NCBI GenBank assembly: GCA_964517675.1
Contig: CAZFEL010000003.1
Location: 1-64,000, forward strand
From: Asbonarchaeum sp964517675
GTDB taxonomy: Archaea; Nanohalarchaeota; Nanosalinia; Nanosalinales; Nanoanaerosalinaceae
Reading direction: 5' to 3'
Length of the DNA stretch: 64,000 nt
The notes under the pieces are model-generated. The model saw only the letters and a list, made by a program, of their open reading frames with translations. It had not been told where the DNA came from and made no database searches. The number at the start of each line of letters is the position of its first letter. The stretch's first letter is position 1. The position numbers and the translations under genes are program-made. Below are positions 31,579-41,473 of this stretch, piece by piece.

Positions 31579-32145
31579 ATGCTCGCACCAGGGGACATCA
31601 TCGGATACCTCGATGAGCACCGGGGCCTCGCATGGGGTATCCCGGGGGTCATCCTGGTCATCCTGGGACTGATTGCAGGGCTGGGCACGATGACCCAGAA
31701 GGTGCTTTTCCTGCTGTCCACGCCCCTCCTGACGACGTCCGCGTACGTGGCGGACCAGCGGATGCTGTTCCTGCTCCAGCTGATTGTCACGGAGAACGCT
31801 ATCCTGGCGTTCGTCGACCTGTCCCTGACCATCCGGGCGGTCCTTTTGGTCGTCCCGGCCGTTGCCGTGGCAGGGTATCTTCTCTATGTCGATGAGTTCG
31901 CCGATGATAGGTACTGGCCGGTCGGATGGCTCGGACTGCTCCTGCTTGCTGCAGGGTTCTCGGTCGCAGGTGTGATGACGTTCCATGCCAATGTCTTCCT
32001 GCTGGCTGGTCCGGCGCTGATCGCGCTGTACTCCCTTCTGGGCTATGTGGCAACGGGAGCGTCCGTGCTGCTCATATGGGTCGTCCTGAACATCGCACTC
32101 GGGATCCCGCCGACACTATCGCTCATCGGACGGTTCCTGGGCTAG
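31579..32145 (+). CDS. Integral membrane protein, about six helices
   Basis: A 188-residue hydrophobic protein with five to six membrane segments. It starts 1 nt after the amidase stop, so it is co-transcribed. No family is recognised; a transport or regulatory partner role is possible. Confidence 0.65.
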   Translation: MLAPGDIIGYLDEHRGLAWGIPGVILVILGLIAGLGTMTQKVLFLLSTPLLTTSAYVADQRMLFLLQLIVTENAILAFVDLSLTIRAVLLVVPAVAVAGYLLYVDEFADDRYWPVGWLGLLLLAAGFSVAGVMTFHANVFLLAGPALIALYSLLGYVATGASVLLIWVVLNIALGIPPTLSLIGRFLG

Positions 32146-32241
32146 CACCGGCCGCCCCGCGGCCGGTTGCCTGTTCTCTTTTTTCTTGACGCTCCCCCCC
32201 CGTCTCTTATATTCCAACCGATCCACTGATGTAGCGGATCC

Positions 32242-33630
32242 ATGGGCGCCGATGATGAGCGGTTCACCGACACGGGTGAAGGCGAGATCGATCTCGTCTA
32301 CGCGCCCGACGACGAGCCGGACTCGTTGCGGGACACGCTGCTGTACACACTGCAGTGGGTCTTCATCGGGTTCTACCCGGTCGTCTGGGGGCTCGCCATC
32401 GTCGGTCTGGGGATCGGCCTGACGGACGCCCAGCTTGGCCGGTACATGTCCCGTGTCGTGCTGATGATCGGGGTCGCGACCCTGCTCCAGGCCTATGTCG
32501 GCCATCGGCTCTCGATGATAACCGGTCCGAACATCGTCTCGTCGTTCGCCGTCGTCGCGGCCTTCGCCATCGGTGGGACGGAGTATGCCCTGCTCTCGTT
32601 CAACGCGTTCATCATCGCCGGTATCGTCGTGTTCCTGCTCGGGGTCCTCGGTGTGATCGGCTGGATCAAGAAGGTCTGGTCCTCGCTTGTCCTCGGCTCG
32701 ATGGTGATGATGGTCGGCCTGGCGACCGCCTCGGTAGGGGTCGATCTGCTGGCAGAGTTCGGTGCAGGCTGGCCGTTCCTGGTCGGTATCGGACTCGCCC
32801 TGCTGTCTGGATACATATCGGTCCGGGCCAGCGGCGTGATATCGACGATCCCTGTGCTCATCGTCGTGGCACTTGGCTATGTTATCTTCATCGCGACAGG
32901 ACGGTTCAACTGGGAGCTTGTGGCTCAGATGCCCACCCTCACCCTCCCGCGGCCGTTCCCGTACGGGACCGAGTTCCCGCCGCTCGATCTGATCATCACG
33001 ATGACCGTCGTCCATCTGCTATCGGCCGTCAACCTGTACGGCAACGTCGAGGCCTATGAGAATCTCGCCGGTGTCGAGATCGCCGATGACGACCAGCAGG
33101 AACGGCGCGAGCGCCGTTACTTCGGTATCTTCGGTCTCATAGAGGGGGCACTGGCCGGTATCATGGGCGTGCCCGGCTACATCACATACGGCGAGAACCT
33201 GGGCTTCCTGACCGCGACCAAGGTCGCTGCCCGGCGGTTCATCATCTATGCGAGCCTGATAATCATCCTGCTCAGTCTCATCGGGCCTGTCGGAGGGTTC
33301 ATGGCCGCGATGCCCCGTCCTGTGGCAGGCGCCATCCTGCTCGGGATCGCCTCGACCCTGGTCGGGGAGGGGGCCAAGATCGTCCAGCAGGACGGCTTCG
33401 AGAGCCGGGAGGTCTTCATCGTCAGTTTCTCGGTCTTCCTCTCGCTGGGGGCATACTTCCTGCCCGATTCCTTCTACAGCGGTGTGCCCGACATCGTCGG
33501 GACGATCATGACCAACCCCATCATCTTCGTGATGCTGCTCGTCATCCTGCTTGAGCAGGTGCTGTTCCCCGAGGACCCGCTTCTTGACCGGATCAGGTCA
33601 TGGCTTGATGGGCGTTCATCTGACCAGTGA
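32242..33630 (+). CDS. NCS2-family nucleobase permease
   Basis: A 462-residue carrier with 12-14 membrane helices. Family marks are NLYGNVEAYEN in the substrate-binding half, GVPGYITYGENLGFLTATKV, and MPRPVAGA. NCS2 carriers (UraA, XanQ) import uracil, xanthine or urate with H+ or Na+. Beside ring-opening enzymes it likely imports the ring substrate. A TATA box (CTTATATT) about 28-36 nt upstream suggests its own leaderless transcript. Confidence 0.85.
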   Translation: MGADDERFTDTGEGEIDLVYAPDDEPDSLRDTLLYTLQWVFIGFYPVVWGLAIVGLGIGLTDAQLGRYMSRVVLMIGVATLLQAYVGHRLSMITGPNIVSSFAVVAAFAIGGTEYALLSFNAFIIAGIVVFLLGVLGVIGWIKKVWSSLVLGSMVMMVGLATASVGVDLLAEFGAGWPFLVGIGLALLSGYISVRASGVISTIPVLIVVALGYVIFIATGRFNWELVAQMPTLTLPRPFPYGTEFPPLDLIITMTVVHLLSAVNLYGNVEAYENLAGVEIADDDQQERRERRYFGIFGLIEGALAGIMGVPGYITYGENLGFLTATKVAARRFIIYASLIIILLSLIGPVGGFMAAMPRPVAGAILLGIASTLVGEGAKIVQQDGFESREVFIVSFSVFLSLGAYFLPDSFYSGVPDIVGTIMTNPIIFVMLLVILLEQVLFPEDPLLDRIRSWLDGRSSDQ

Positions 33631-33682
33631 CCAATCGGGGTTTTGAAATAGGATCCCTGCCAGGTACAGTACGTGATACACA

Positions 33683-34552
33683 GTGGGATCTGACAAGGAA
33701 CCCTCAGAGCGGCGGAGCTTCGAACCCTTCATAGAGGAAGGGGCGAAGAAGAAACTGAAGAAGGTACAGGAGGCATACGAGCACTTCCAGCAGACACAGA
33801 CGTTCAAGTATCCTGAACACATGTACGGGCCGCCGAAGGGCGAGCTGTTCACACTCGAGGTCGAGGACTGTCCTGACTTCGGAGATACCGCACACGTGGA
33901 ACTTGACTCCGGGAGGACCGCGTTCCTCACGATCGACATGCAGCGTGATTTCTGCGGGGAGGATGGCTATGTCGATGCAATGGGCTATGATCTCGAGCTC
34001 ACCGCCGAGACCATCGAACCCATCAGGGAGACGCTCGAGGCGGTCCGGGAGACGGATATCGATGTCATCCACACCCGGGAGGGCCACGAGCCCGATCTCG
34101 CCGATGCGCCGTTCAACAAGCTGCTCCGGAGCAAGCTGGCCGGGGACGGCCATGGCATCGGGGAGACGCCACCGGGCGGGATCGGTCCGCTGCTGGTCCG
34201 CGGGACCGAGAACTGGGACATCATCGATGAACTGTACCCCGAGCCCGGTGAGCCGGTCATCGACAAGCCAGGCAAGGGGGCCTTCGGTATCTCGAACATC
34301 GATGTCGTGCTGAACGACCGTGATATCCGGTACCTGGTCATCGCCGGTATCACGACGGACGTCTGTGTGCACACAATCATGCGGCAAGCGAACGATCTGG
34401 GCTACTGGTGCATCCTGCTGAAGGACGCGACCGGGGCGACAGATGAAGGTAACTGCGACGCCGCCATCAAGCAGATCAAGATGCAGGGCGGGGTCTTCGG
34501 CTGGGTGACCGATACCGAGACGTTCCTCGAGGCGATCGATGGCCTCGAGTAG
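33683..34552 (+). CDS. Isochorismatase-family amidohydrolase 2, N-extended
   Basis: A 289-residue protein from GTG 33683. The hydrolase domain (about 75-289) has the triad Asp (IDMQRDF), Lys (IDKPGKGAF) and Cys (TTDVCVH). An N-terminal extension of about 75 residues, basic then aromatic (FKYPEHMYGPPKGE), is missing from copy 1. Similar extensions occur in biuret/ureidoacrylate-type amidases. Substrate unknown; the two copies probably act on successive intermediates. Confidence 0.86.
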   Translation: MGSDKEPSERRSFEPFIEEGAKKKLKKVQEAYEHFQQTQTFKYPEHMYGPPKGELFTLEVEDCPDFGDTAHVELDSGRTAFLTIDMQRDFCGEDGYVDAMGYDLELTAETIEPIRETLEAVRETDIDVIHTREGHEPDLADAPFNKLLRSKLAGDGHGIGETPPGGIGPLLVRGTENWDIIDELYPEPGEPVIDKPGKGAFGISNIDVVLNDRDIRYLVIAGITTDVCVHTIMRQANDLGYWCILLKDATGATDEGNCDAAIKQIKMQGGVFGWVTDTETFLEAIDGLE

Positions 34553-34627
34553 GTCGGTGCCGCTCCGGGCCCTGTAGGAGGAGGCCTGGACCAAACCTTT
34601 ATAACCCGTCTCTTTCTTTTAATTTCG

Positions 34628-35983
34628 ATGATGGTCCTGGCAGACATGGCACTTGTCGAGTTCGGGCTCAAGGTACTGCCCCTCGCGATCATCCTCGTGC
34701 TGCTCCTGCCGCCGTTCAAGCGTCATTTCCTCGTGGCAGGATTCTTCGGCGCCCTGTTCGCGATCGTGGCCGGTGGATTTACACCAGCCATGTTCACCGA
34801 GACGTTCTTCAGCGGGCTCGGTGATATCATGGCGATCACCAGCGTCATGGTCTATGCCGCGACCGCGCTCACCCTCGGACAGGCCGGTGCCATCGATGCC
34901 ATGATGGGGCTGCTCAAGCGGGCGAGTAAGGGACATGTCGAGATAATCGCCGGCGGTATGGTCCTCATCCAGGGTCTTGCAACGTATGCGGCCGGTCTCG
35001 GTGCAGGTAATCTTCTTGTGACTGCTCCTCTTGTTTATGCTGCCCTCGGAGGGATCCGAGGGGTCATCGCAGCTCTCGGTATCGTATCGAGCGCTGCATG
35101 GGCTACCTCCCCTGCTTCTGCTGAGGCAGCATTCATCTCATCGCAGATGGGCATCGACCCGACGACATACGCGGCCATGATGCGCCCGTACACCGCGGTC
35201 ATCGCGGTCATCGCGATCGGGCTCGCGGTCGTGGCCACATGGCGGGCGAAGAAGAAAGGCAACATCGACCCCGGCGATATCTCTGAGGTCGGCGATGGCG
35301 GGATGTTCGAAGACGACGCGAGCCAGCCCTCGGTCGCGACATCGGACGAAGAGATGAACGATCTCGGTGAGCAGCTCCGCAGGGCGACGCCGTTCCTCTT
35401 CCTGTTGCTTATCATCGTCGTCGGCCCACCCATCAATGAGGTCCTTGGCACGACGATCTTCACGCCGCTCACGATCGCTGCGTTGACGATAGGTCTGCTC
35501 GTGCTCCTTGTCAACGACGCCATCGAGGATATAGGCGAGATGTACGTCGAGAGTGCGGCCCCGATCCTGCGGTACCTCTTCATGGTCGGGCTGTTCCTCG
35601 GGTACATCGTGATCATCCGGGAGTTTGGGACGTTCGAGGCGATCGCCTCGGTCGTCGGTGTCCTCCCGCTTGCCCTCGTCGGCGTCGGGGCGATGATCTT
35701 CGGCTTCCTCATCGCGGTACCGGCAGGTGCGTACACGGTCGCGCTGCTGACGATCATCATCCCGGTCCTGGAGGGTGTCGGTGTCCCCACCGAGGTCTAT
35801 GGCTTCATCGCGATCGCCGTCGCCCAGGGAGCCATGATCAGTCCCGTCCAGATCAGCGTGGTCGCGTTGGCCCACGGTTTCGACGAGGACATCCTGGACA
35901 TCGTCCGGAACAACCTGCCGTTCATGCCGGTGATGCTGCTTGTGACCATCGCCATGGCGGTGATCTTCGGCGGAGCGGTCTGA
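34628..35983 (+). CDS. Ion-transporter (IT) superfamily carrier
   Basis: A 451-residue membrane protein with two pseudo-symmetric halves of about five to six helices joined by a charged cytosolic loop (about 205-255). The layout and Gly/Ala-rich re-entrant segments (for example GLGAGNLLVTAPLVY and ISPVQISVVA) resemble the CitMHS/DcuC-type IT superfamily. It may carry a dicarboxylate such as malonate. TATA at about 34597 and ATG 34628 fit a leaderless gene. Confidence 0.7.
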   Translation: MMVLADMALVEFGLKVLPLAIILVLLLPPFKRHFLVAGFFGALFAIVAGGFTPAMFTETFFSGLGDIMAITSVMVYAATALTLGQAGAIDAMMGLLKRASKGHVEIIAGGMVLIQGLATYAAGLGAGNLLVTAPLVYAALGGIRGVIAALGIVSSAAWATSPASAEAAFISSQMGIDPTTYAAMMRPYTAVIAVIAIGLAVVATWRAKKKGNIDPGDISEVGDGGMFEDDASQPSVATSDEEMNDLGEQLRRATPFLFLLLIIVVGPPINEVLGTTIFTPLTIAALTIGLLVLLVNDAIEDIGEMYVESAAPILRYLFMVGLFLGYIVIIREFGTFEAIASVVGVLPLALVGVGAMIFGFLIAVPAGAYTVALLTIIIPVLEGVGVPTEVYGFIAIAVAQGAMISPVQISVVALAHGFDEDILDIVRNNLPFMPVMLLVTIAMAVIFGGAV

Positions 35984-36061
35984 TGGGGTCCGTGAAAGGC
36001 TGGATGTCTGTGCTGTGATCGACCCGCTACCTTCTTAATGCATCCCGGTCAACGTCATGCC

Positions 36062-37282
36062 ATGACCGAAGACATGCTCGTGGTCCGGAACGCCTCCCTG
36101 CCAGAGAGCGATGGACAGACAACACTCACGATCAGGGAAGGACGGATCGAGTCGATTGGGTCCGGGGGGACCGGGGCTGGGACCGTCATCGATGCCGAGG
36201 GTGGCCTTCTCGCCCCGACGTTCGTGGACCCGCACACCCATCTCGACAAGGCCATGGTGCTCGACCGCCTTGAGGGAGGGACCGGGGATCTGGACGCAGC
36301 TGTCGATGCCATGCGATCACAGAAAGAGGAATACACCATCGAAGACGTGAAAGAGCGCGCAGAGAGGGCGATCGATCTCCATCTCGACCATGGATGCACA
36401 CGTATCCGCACCCATGTCGATGTCGATCGTGTCGGCGGACTAACGGGTCTTGAGGGGGTACTCGCAGCGAGGGATGCCTATGCGGATAGTATGGATATCG
36501 AGATCGTCGCGTTCCCACAGGAGGCCCTGTTCACCGAAGACGGGTCTGTCGATCTTCTTGAGCAGGCCCTCGACAATGGGGCAGACGTCGTCGGTGGTAT
36601 CCCTGCGTTTGAGGCATCGGAACAGGATATGCACCGCCATATCGATATCCTCCTCGAACTTGCAGCGGACAGGGACCTGCCGGTGGATATGCACATCGAT
36701 GAGAACCAGGACCCGGACTCCCGGACGCTGGAGTATCTCGCCAGGCGGACGGATGAGCTTGGCCTGGATGATGGTCGTGTGACCGCGAGCCATGCCTGTG
36801 CCCTTGGGACGTATCCGGACGAGTATGCGGAACAGGTGATCGGGATGGTGGCAGAGGCAGATATCAATGTCGTCACGAACCCGGGGTCCAACCTGCTGCT
36901 GCAGGGACGGGAAAGCCCGTATCCACGGTCACGGGGCCTGACCCGGGTCGGACAGCTCATGGATGCCGGGGTTACAGTCGCGGCCGGGCAGGACAACATG
37001 CAGGACAGGTTCTACCCCTACGGAGAAGGCAACATGCTCGAGGTCGGACGGCTGCTCTCACATGCGGCCCACATGGACTCCGCCCAGGCCCAAGAGGCGG
37101 TACTCGAGATGGTCACCAGCGGGGCAGATACTGTCCTCGGCCGTGACAGGGAGGGGATCGAGCCAGGAGGCTCCGGCTCGTTCAACGTGTTCGGACCTGA
37201 GGTCTCCTCGATCACCGATGCGCTCCGTTCCTCGCCCTGTCCCCGCTATACGGTCCAGGATGGCGAGATCCTGCAACGATGA
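36062..37282 (+). CDS. Cytosine-deaminase-family amidohydrolase
   Basis: A 406-residue metal-dependent hydrolase close to CodA. The metal ligands are PHTHLDK, HIDENQD, SHACAL and a late Asp (GQDN). The FPQEALF and RVTASHA segments are as in CodA. The family deaminates cytosine, isoguanine or creatinine, and AtzC works on triazines. The CodA-type HDD motif is replaced by QDN, hinting at a shifted substrate. ATG 36062 fits TATA spacing; 36038 is an upstream alternative. Confidence 0.85.
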   Translation: MTEDMLVVRNASLPESDGQTTLTIREGRIESIGSGGTGAGTVIDAEGGLLAPTFVDPHTHLDKAMVLDRLEGGTGDLDAAVDAMRSQKEEYTIEDVKERAERAIDLHLDHGCTRIRTHVDVDRVGGLTGLEGVLAARDAYADSMDIEIVAFPQEALFTEDGSVDLLEQALDNGADVVGGIPAFEASEQDMHRHIDILLELAADRDLPVDMHIDENQDPDSRTLEYLARRTDELGLDDGRVTASHACALGTYPDEYAEQVIGMVAEADINVVTNPGSNLLLQGRESPYPRSRGLTRVGQLMDAGVTVAAGQDNMQDRFYPYGEGNMLEVGRLLSHAAHMDSAQAQEAVLEMVTSGADTVLGRDREGIEPGGSGSFNVFGPEVSSITDALRSSPCPRYTVQDGEILQR

Positions 37283-37337
37283 CCGCTGATCCTGACGGCC
37301 TATCACCTTTATACGGGACCCGATCCTATATGGGGCC

Positions 37338-38438
37338 ATGACCGCAATCGATGTGTACCGGCTCCCGACGAATGCGCCCGATGATACCAGCGAACTCGAG
37401 AAGCTCTTCGATGAGGGGGAGATCGACCCTGAGCAGGTCATCTGTATCCTCGGCAAGACAGAGGGCAACGGCTGTGTGAACGATTTCTCCCGTGGACTCG
37501 CGACCCTTGCCTACAAGCAGGTCCTAGCCGAGCGGCTGGACGTGCCACAGGAGGAGGTCGCGGAAGAGATCGCCCTGATCATGTCGGGAGGGACTGAGGG
37601 CGTGATGTCGCCACATGTCACGGTCTTCGCCCGTCGTGATACTGACGGGATCGGTAAAACCGATGCAAAGCGTCTGGCGGCCGGTACAGGATTCACACGG
37701 GAGTTCAAGCCAGAGGAGATCGGCCGCATGGAACAGGTTCGTGCGACCGCCGAGACGGTCCAGGAGGCGATGGACGAGGCCGGTATCGAGGACCCGGAGG
37801 ATGTCCATTTCGTCCAGATCAAATGTCCGCTGTTGACATCCGACCGGATCGAGGATGCCCACTCGCGTGGTGAGGATGTCGCCGTTGAGGAGACATACAA
37901 GTCCATGGGGTATTCCAGGGGTGCATCCGCCCTTGGTGTCGGTCTTGCACTCGGTGAGTTCTCGGAGGATGAACTCTCGGACGAGATGATCCTTGAAGAC
38001 GACTCTGTCTATTCCGAGGTCGCATCGACCTCGGCCGGTGTGGAGCTGGAACGATCCGAGATCATCCTGCTCGGTGACAGTTCTGATTCGGACAGTGACC
38101 TGGTGATCGGGCACAGTGTCATGGACGATGCGCTCGATGCTGAGGCGGTCCGGGAGGCGATAGCGGATGCGGGTGCCGATCCGTCGGACGATGATGTCCG
38201 CGACCGGGTGGCCAATCTCCTGGCGAAGGCCCAGGCCTCACGTGACGGGCAGATCCGGGGACGACGCCATGTCATCCTGAATGATTCGGACATCGAGCCG
38301 ACACGGCACATCCGTGCGGTCGTCAATGCGGTCGCTGGCTCGGTGATCGGGGATCCGATGATCTATGTCTCCGGCGGGGCCGAGCACCAGGGGCCGGACG
38401 GCGGGGGCCCGATAGCCGCGATTGTCGAGGCAGCGTGA
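37338..38438 (+). CDS. Barbiturase / cyanuric acid hydrolase family ring-opening enzyme
   Basis: A 366-residue enzyme, the usual length of this family, made of three related domains with Ser-Lys pairs. Visible parts are GKTEGNGCVNDF, MSGGTEGVMSPH, a second Lys in QIKCPLLT, Ser in STSAGVE, the third-domain Lys in LAKAQASRDG, and YVSGGAEHQGPDGGGP near the end. The enzymes open barbiturate (to ureidomalonate) or cyanuric acid. Few archaeal members are characterised. A TATA box (TTTATA) lies about 28 nt before the ATG. Which ring is used cannot be told from sequence. Confidence 0.9.
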   Translation: MTAIDVYRLPTNAPDDTSELEKLFDEGEIDPEQVICILGKTEGNGCVNDFSRGLATLAYKQVLAERLDVPQEEVAEEIALIMSGGTEGVMSPHVTVFARRDTDGIGKTDAKRLAAGTGFTREFKPEEIGRMEQVRATAETVQEAMDEAGIEDPEDVHFVQIKCPLLTSDRIEDAHSRGEDVAVEETYKSMGYSRGASALGVGLALGEFSEDELSDEMILEDDSVYSEVASTSAGVELERSEIILLGDSSDSDSDLVIGHSVMDDALDAEAVREAIADAGADPSDDDVRDRVANLLAKAQASRDGQIRGRRHVILNDSDIEPTRHIRAVVNAVAGSVIGDPMIYVSGGAEHQGPDGGGPIAAIVEAA

Positions 38439-38492
38439 TCCGGTCGTCGGGGGGCGACCCATTTATTAACGGGTCAGGTACACCTATAGGAT

Positions 38493-40052
38493 ATGCCGAG
38501 TGCTCACACCGTAATCACGGACACGTACGTCGATTCTGTCAAGCTGATGAAAATCCAGAGCCAGGTCATGGAGTCGTATGATCTCTCGGACGGGTTCGCT
38601 GTCATGGGGACCGATGCGAACAAGGAACGACTCGCTGGTTCAGATATACTGGAGGCATCTGTCCTCGATGATATCGGTCCGAGCGATCTGGTGCTCGCCG
38701 TCCGGGCGGGCGATGAGGATACTGCAACGGAAGCACTGTCGGCGATGGAGAAAGACCTCCGATCCAGCAGTGCCGGTTCAGGACAGGCTGGATCGACCGA
38801 TGTTGCTCCACAAAGTCTTCACAGTGCGGTCGAGAAAGTTCCTGATGCTGATCTGACCCTGATATCGGTACCCGGAGAGTATGCTGCCCGAGGGGCCTGG
38901 AGCGCCCTGCATGAGGGCCTGCATGTCCACCTGTTCTCGGACAACGTCGCCATCGAGGACGAACGGGCGCTGAAGGAATTCGGCCGTGACAATGAGCTGT
39001 TCGTGATGGGACCGGACTGTGGCTCGGCGATCATCAACGGCGTCCCGCTCGGGTTCGCCAACGATGTCGATGTTGGCTCGGTGGGTGTCGTCTCGGCCTC
39101 AGGGACAGGGCTCCAGGAGGTCACGAGCCTGCTCGACAGGGCGGGTGTCGGCGTGTCCCAGGCCATCGGGACCGGTGGGCGCGATCTGAAGAATGCAGTG
39201 GGCGGTATCATGATGAAAGAGGGCCTGGAGGCCCTCAGCGCGGACGATGACACCGATGTGATCGTACTGATATCGAAGCCGCCCGAGGCCGAGACCATGG
39301 AGTCGTTGATGGACCATATCGCGGACTGTCCCAAGCCCGTGGTCGTCAACTTCCTCGGTAGCTCATCGGACGAGATAGGCGGCGAGGCCACGGCAGCACG
39401 GACGCTCGAGGATGCGGCCCGTGTGGCCATCGAGCGGTCCTCCGGTGAGACGGACACCGATCTGGAGGACGGTATCGAAGGGTTCGATGACCCCGGGCCG
39501 GTCCGGGAGGAGGTGGCCGGTCGTGACCTGGATGGGCGACGGTACGTCCGCGGCCTCTACACAGGAGGGACACTGTGTAACGAGGCTGTGATGCTTCTCG
39601 AGGACGACCTGGACGAGGTCCACTCGAACGTCGGACTCGGCAAACAGCTCGATGATCCGCTGGACCCTCAGGGACATGCTGTCGTCGATCTGGGCGCGGA
39701 TGAGCTGACCGAGGGTCAGCCCCATCCGATGCTCCACCCTGAGCTGCGTGACCGTCAGCTCCGTGAGCAGCTCCGTGATCCTGAGGTCTTTGCTATCCTG
39801 CTGGATGTGGTCCTCGGCTATGGCGTCCACGAGGACCCGGCCGGCAGCGTCGTGGAGGAGCTCGAGGAGATCCCCCGGGACGAACGACCCATCGTCATCG
39901 CGTCGGTCTGTGGGACCCGTGGAGATCCACAGGAGATACAGGACCAGGTCCAGAAGCTCGATGAGGCCGCTGTCCATGTGGCACCGAGCAATGCAGGTGC
40001 ACTGCGGATGCTCCATGCGGTCCTCGAGGAGAACGGAGGTGATCTGTCATGA
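38493..40052 (+). CDS. fdrA: FdrA-family subunit of carbamoyltransferase
   Basis: A 519-residue protein with the succinyl-CoA-synthetase-like fold of FdrA: a CoA/nucleotide-binding-like segment (GVVSASGTGLQEVTSLL, near residue 190) followed by AIGTGGRDL and a C-terminal flavodoxin-like domain (GLYTGGTLCNEA). In E. coli FdrA with YlbE and YlbF forms the oxamate carbamoyltransferase that splits oxalurate with phosphate to give carbamoyl phosphate. The stop overlaps the next start (ATGA). A TATA box (TTTATTAA) precedes it, so fdrA-ylbE-ylbF is one unit. Confidence 0.88.
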   Translation: MPSAHTVITDTYVDSVKLMKIQSQVMESYDLSDGFAVMGTDANKERLAGSDILEASVLDDIGPSDLVLAVRAGDEDTATEALSAMEKDLRSSSAGSGQAGSTDVAPQSLHSAVEKVPDADLTLISVPGEYAARGAWSALHEGLHVHLFSDNVAIEDERALKEFGRDNELFVMGPDCGSAIINGVPLGFANDVDVGSVGVVSASGTGLQEVTSLLDRAGVGVSQAIGTGGRDLKNAVGGIMMKEGLEALSADDDTDVIVLISKPPEAETMESLMDHIADCPKPVVVNFLGSSSDEIGGEATAARTLEDAARVAIERSSGETDTDLEDGIEGFDDPGPVREEVAGRDLDGRRYVRGLYTGGTLCNEAVMLLEDDLDEVHSNVGLGKQLDDPLDPQGHAVVDLGADELTEGQPHPMLHPELRDRQLREQLRDPEVFAILLDVVLGYGVHEDPAGSVVEELEEIPRDERPIVIASVCGTRGDPQEIQDQVQKLDEAAVHVAPSNAGALRMLHAVLEENGGDLS

Positions 40053-41467
40053 GCTACGATGAGCTGTTCGACGGCGATCTGAGCGTCATCAACGTCGGCG
40101 TGGATACGTTCAGGGAAACACTCGAGCGTACCGGCACACCGGTTTTCGGGGTCGAATGGTCGCCGCCGACGGGCGATGCGGAGCTAAACAGAAAGCTCAC
40201 GCGGCTATACCGTCACCGCGACCGGATACACGAGGCCAACGAAAAGGCCCTGGAGCGGATGACAGATGCCAAACCCGTACTGAAGGACATCGGCCGGGCC
40301 GGGGACACCATCCCGGGCTTCGAGGGGAAGATGATACTGCATGCCGGTCCTCCTGTCACCTGGGAGCGGATGTCCGGTCCTCAGCGCGGGGCGGTCATCG
40401 GCGCTGCCATGTACGAGGGATGGGCCGATACGGTCGAGGAGGCAAAAGAGATGGCGGCCGAGGAGATCACCTTCTCACCCTGCCATGAACACGATGGTGT
40501 TGGACCGATGGCGGGTATCATCTCGCCCTCGATGCCCGTCATCGTGGTGGAGAACACCGAGCACGGCAACACGGCCTACTGCAACCTCAACGAGGGACTG
40601 GGTGAGGTCCTCCGGTTCGGTGCCTACAGCGACGAGGTCCTTGACCGTCTTGACTGGATGGAGGACGAGCTCGCCCCGGTGCTCGAGGAGGTCATCCAGG
40701 CCATGGACGGTATCGACCTCAAGCACATCACGGCCCAGGCACTCCAGATGGGCGATGAATGCCACAACAGGAACAACGCGGCGACGTCCCTGACCGCGCG
40801 CAAGTTGATGGCAGGCCTGATCGAGGCCGAGGGTCCGACGGAGGACCGTGCGAAGGTCGCCCGGTACATCGAGGACAACGACCACTTCTTTCTTAACCTC
40901 TCGATGGCCGCCTGCAAGTCCGCTGCCGATGCCGCCGCGGGGATCGAATGGAGCACGGTCGTCACCGCGATGACACGGAACGGTACGGACTTCGGTATCC
41001 GTGTCAGCGGGCTCGAGGACGAATGGTTCCCCACCCAGGCGCCGCGTGTCGACGGACTGTACTTCTCTGGCTACTCGAGGGACGATGCGGCCCGTGACAT
41101 GGGGGACAGTTCGATATCGGAGACCACGGGCATCGGCGGGTTCGCGATGGCGAGCTCCCCGGCGATCACACAGTTCGTCGGCGGATCCCCGTCGGACGCA
41201 CTCCGGTACACGAAAGAGATGTACGAGGTCACCGTCGGCCGGAACGACAACTACACCATCCCTGCGCTCGATTTCCAGGGTACCCCGACCGCGATCGATG
41301 TGTTGCAGGTGCTGGACACGGGTGTCGACCCGATCATCAATACCGGTATCGCACACAGGGAACCAGGTGTCGGCCAGATCGGGGCAGGGGTAACACATGC
41401 TCCGCGTGAGGTCTTCCACCAGGCCGCCAGGACCTTCTGTGAGAGGTACCTGGACGAGACGGAGTGA
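40049..41467 (+). CDS. ylbE: YlbE-family (DUF1116) carbamoyltransferase subunit
   Basis: A 472-residue DUF1116 protein. Conserved blocks include HAGPPVTWERMSGPQRGA, the SPCHEHDGVGPMAG block and ALQMGDECHNRNNA. These are the most conserved parts of the family and probably form the active site, with His, Glu and Cys. It is translated together with FdrA through a 4-nt overlap. Confidence 0.88.
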   Translation: MSYDELFDGDLSVINVGVDTFRETLERTGTPVFGVEWSPPTGDAELNRKLTRLYRHRDRIHEANEKALERMTDAKPVLKDIGRAGDTIPGFEGKMILHAGPPVTWERMSGPQRGAVIGAAMYEGWADTVEEAKEMAAEEITFSPCHEHDGVGPMAGIISPSMPVIVVENTEHGNTAYCNLNEGLGEVLRFGAYSDEVLDRLDWMEDELAPVLEEVIQAMDGIDLKHITAQALQMGDECHNRNNAATSLTARKLMAGLIEAEGPTEDRAKVARYIEDNDHFFLNLSMAACKSAADAAAGIEWSTVVTAMTRNGTDFGIRVSGLEDEWFPTQAPRVDGLYFSGYSRDDAARDMGDSSISETTGIGGFAMASSPAITQFVGGSPSDALRYTKEMYEVTVGRNDNYTIPALDFQGTPTAIDVLQVLDTGVDPIINTGIAHREPGVGQIGAGVTHAPREVFHQAARTFCERYLDETE

Positions 41468-41473
41468 GACCGG

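Noticed and set aside
32116..34594. Minus-strand frames of about 300 residues opposite the permease and amidase 2
   Set aside because: Asp/Arg/His-rich shadows of GC-rich genes; the plus-strand genes have clear families and catalytic residues.
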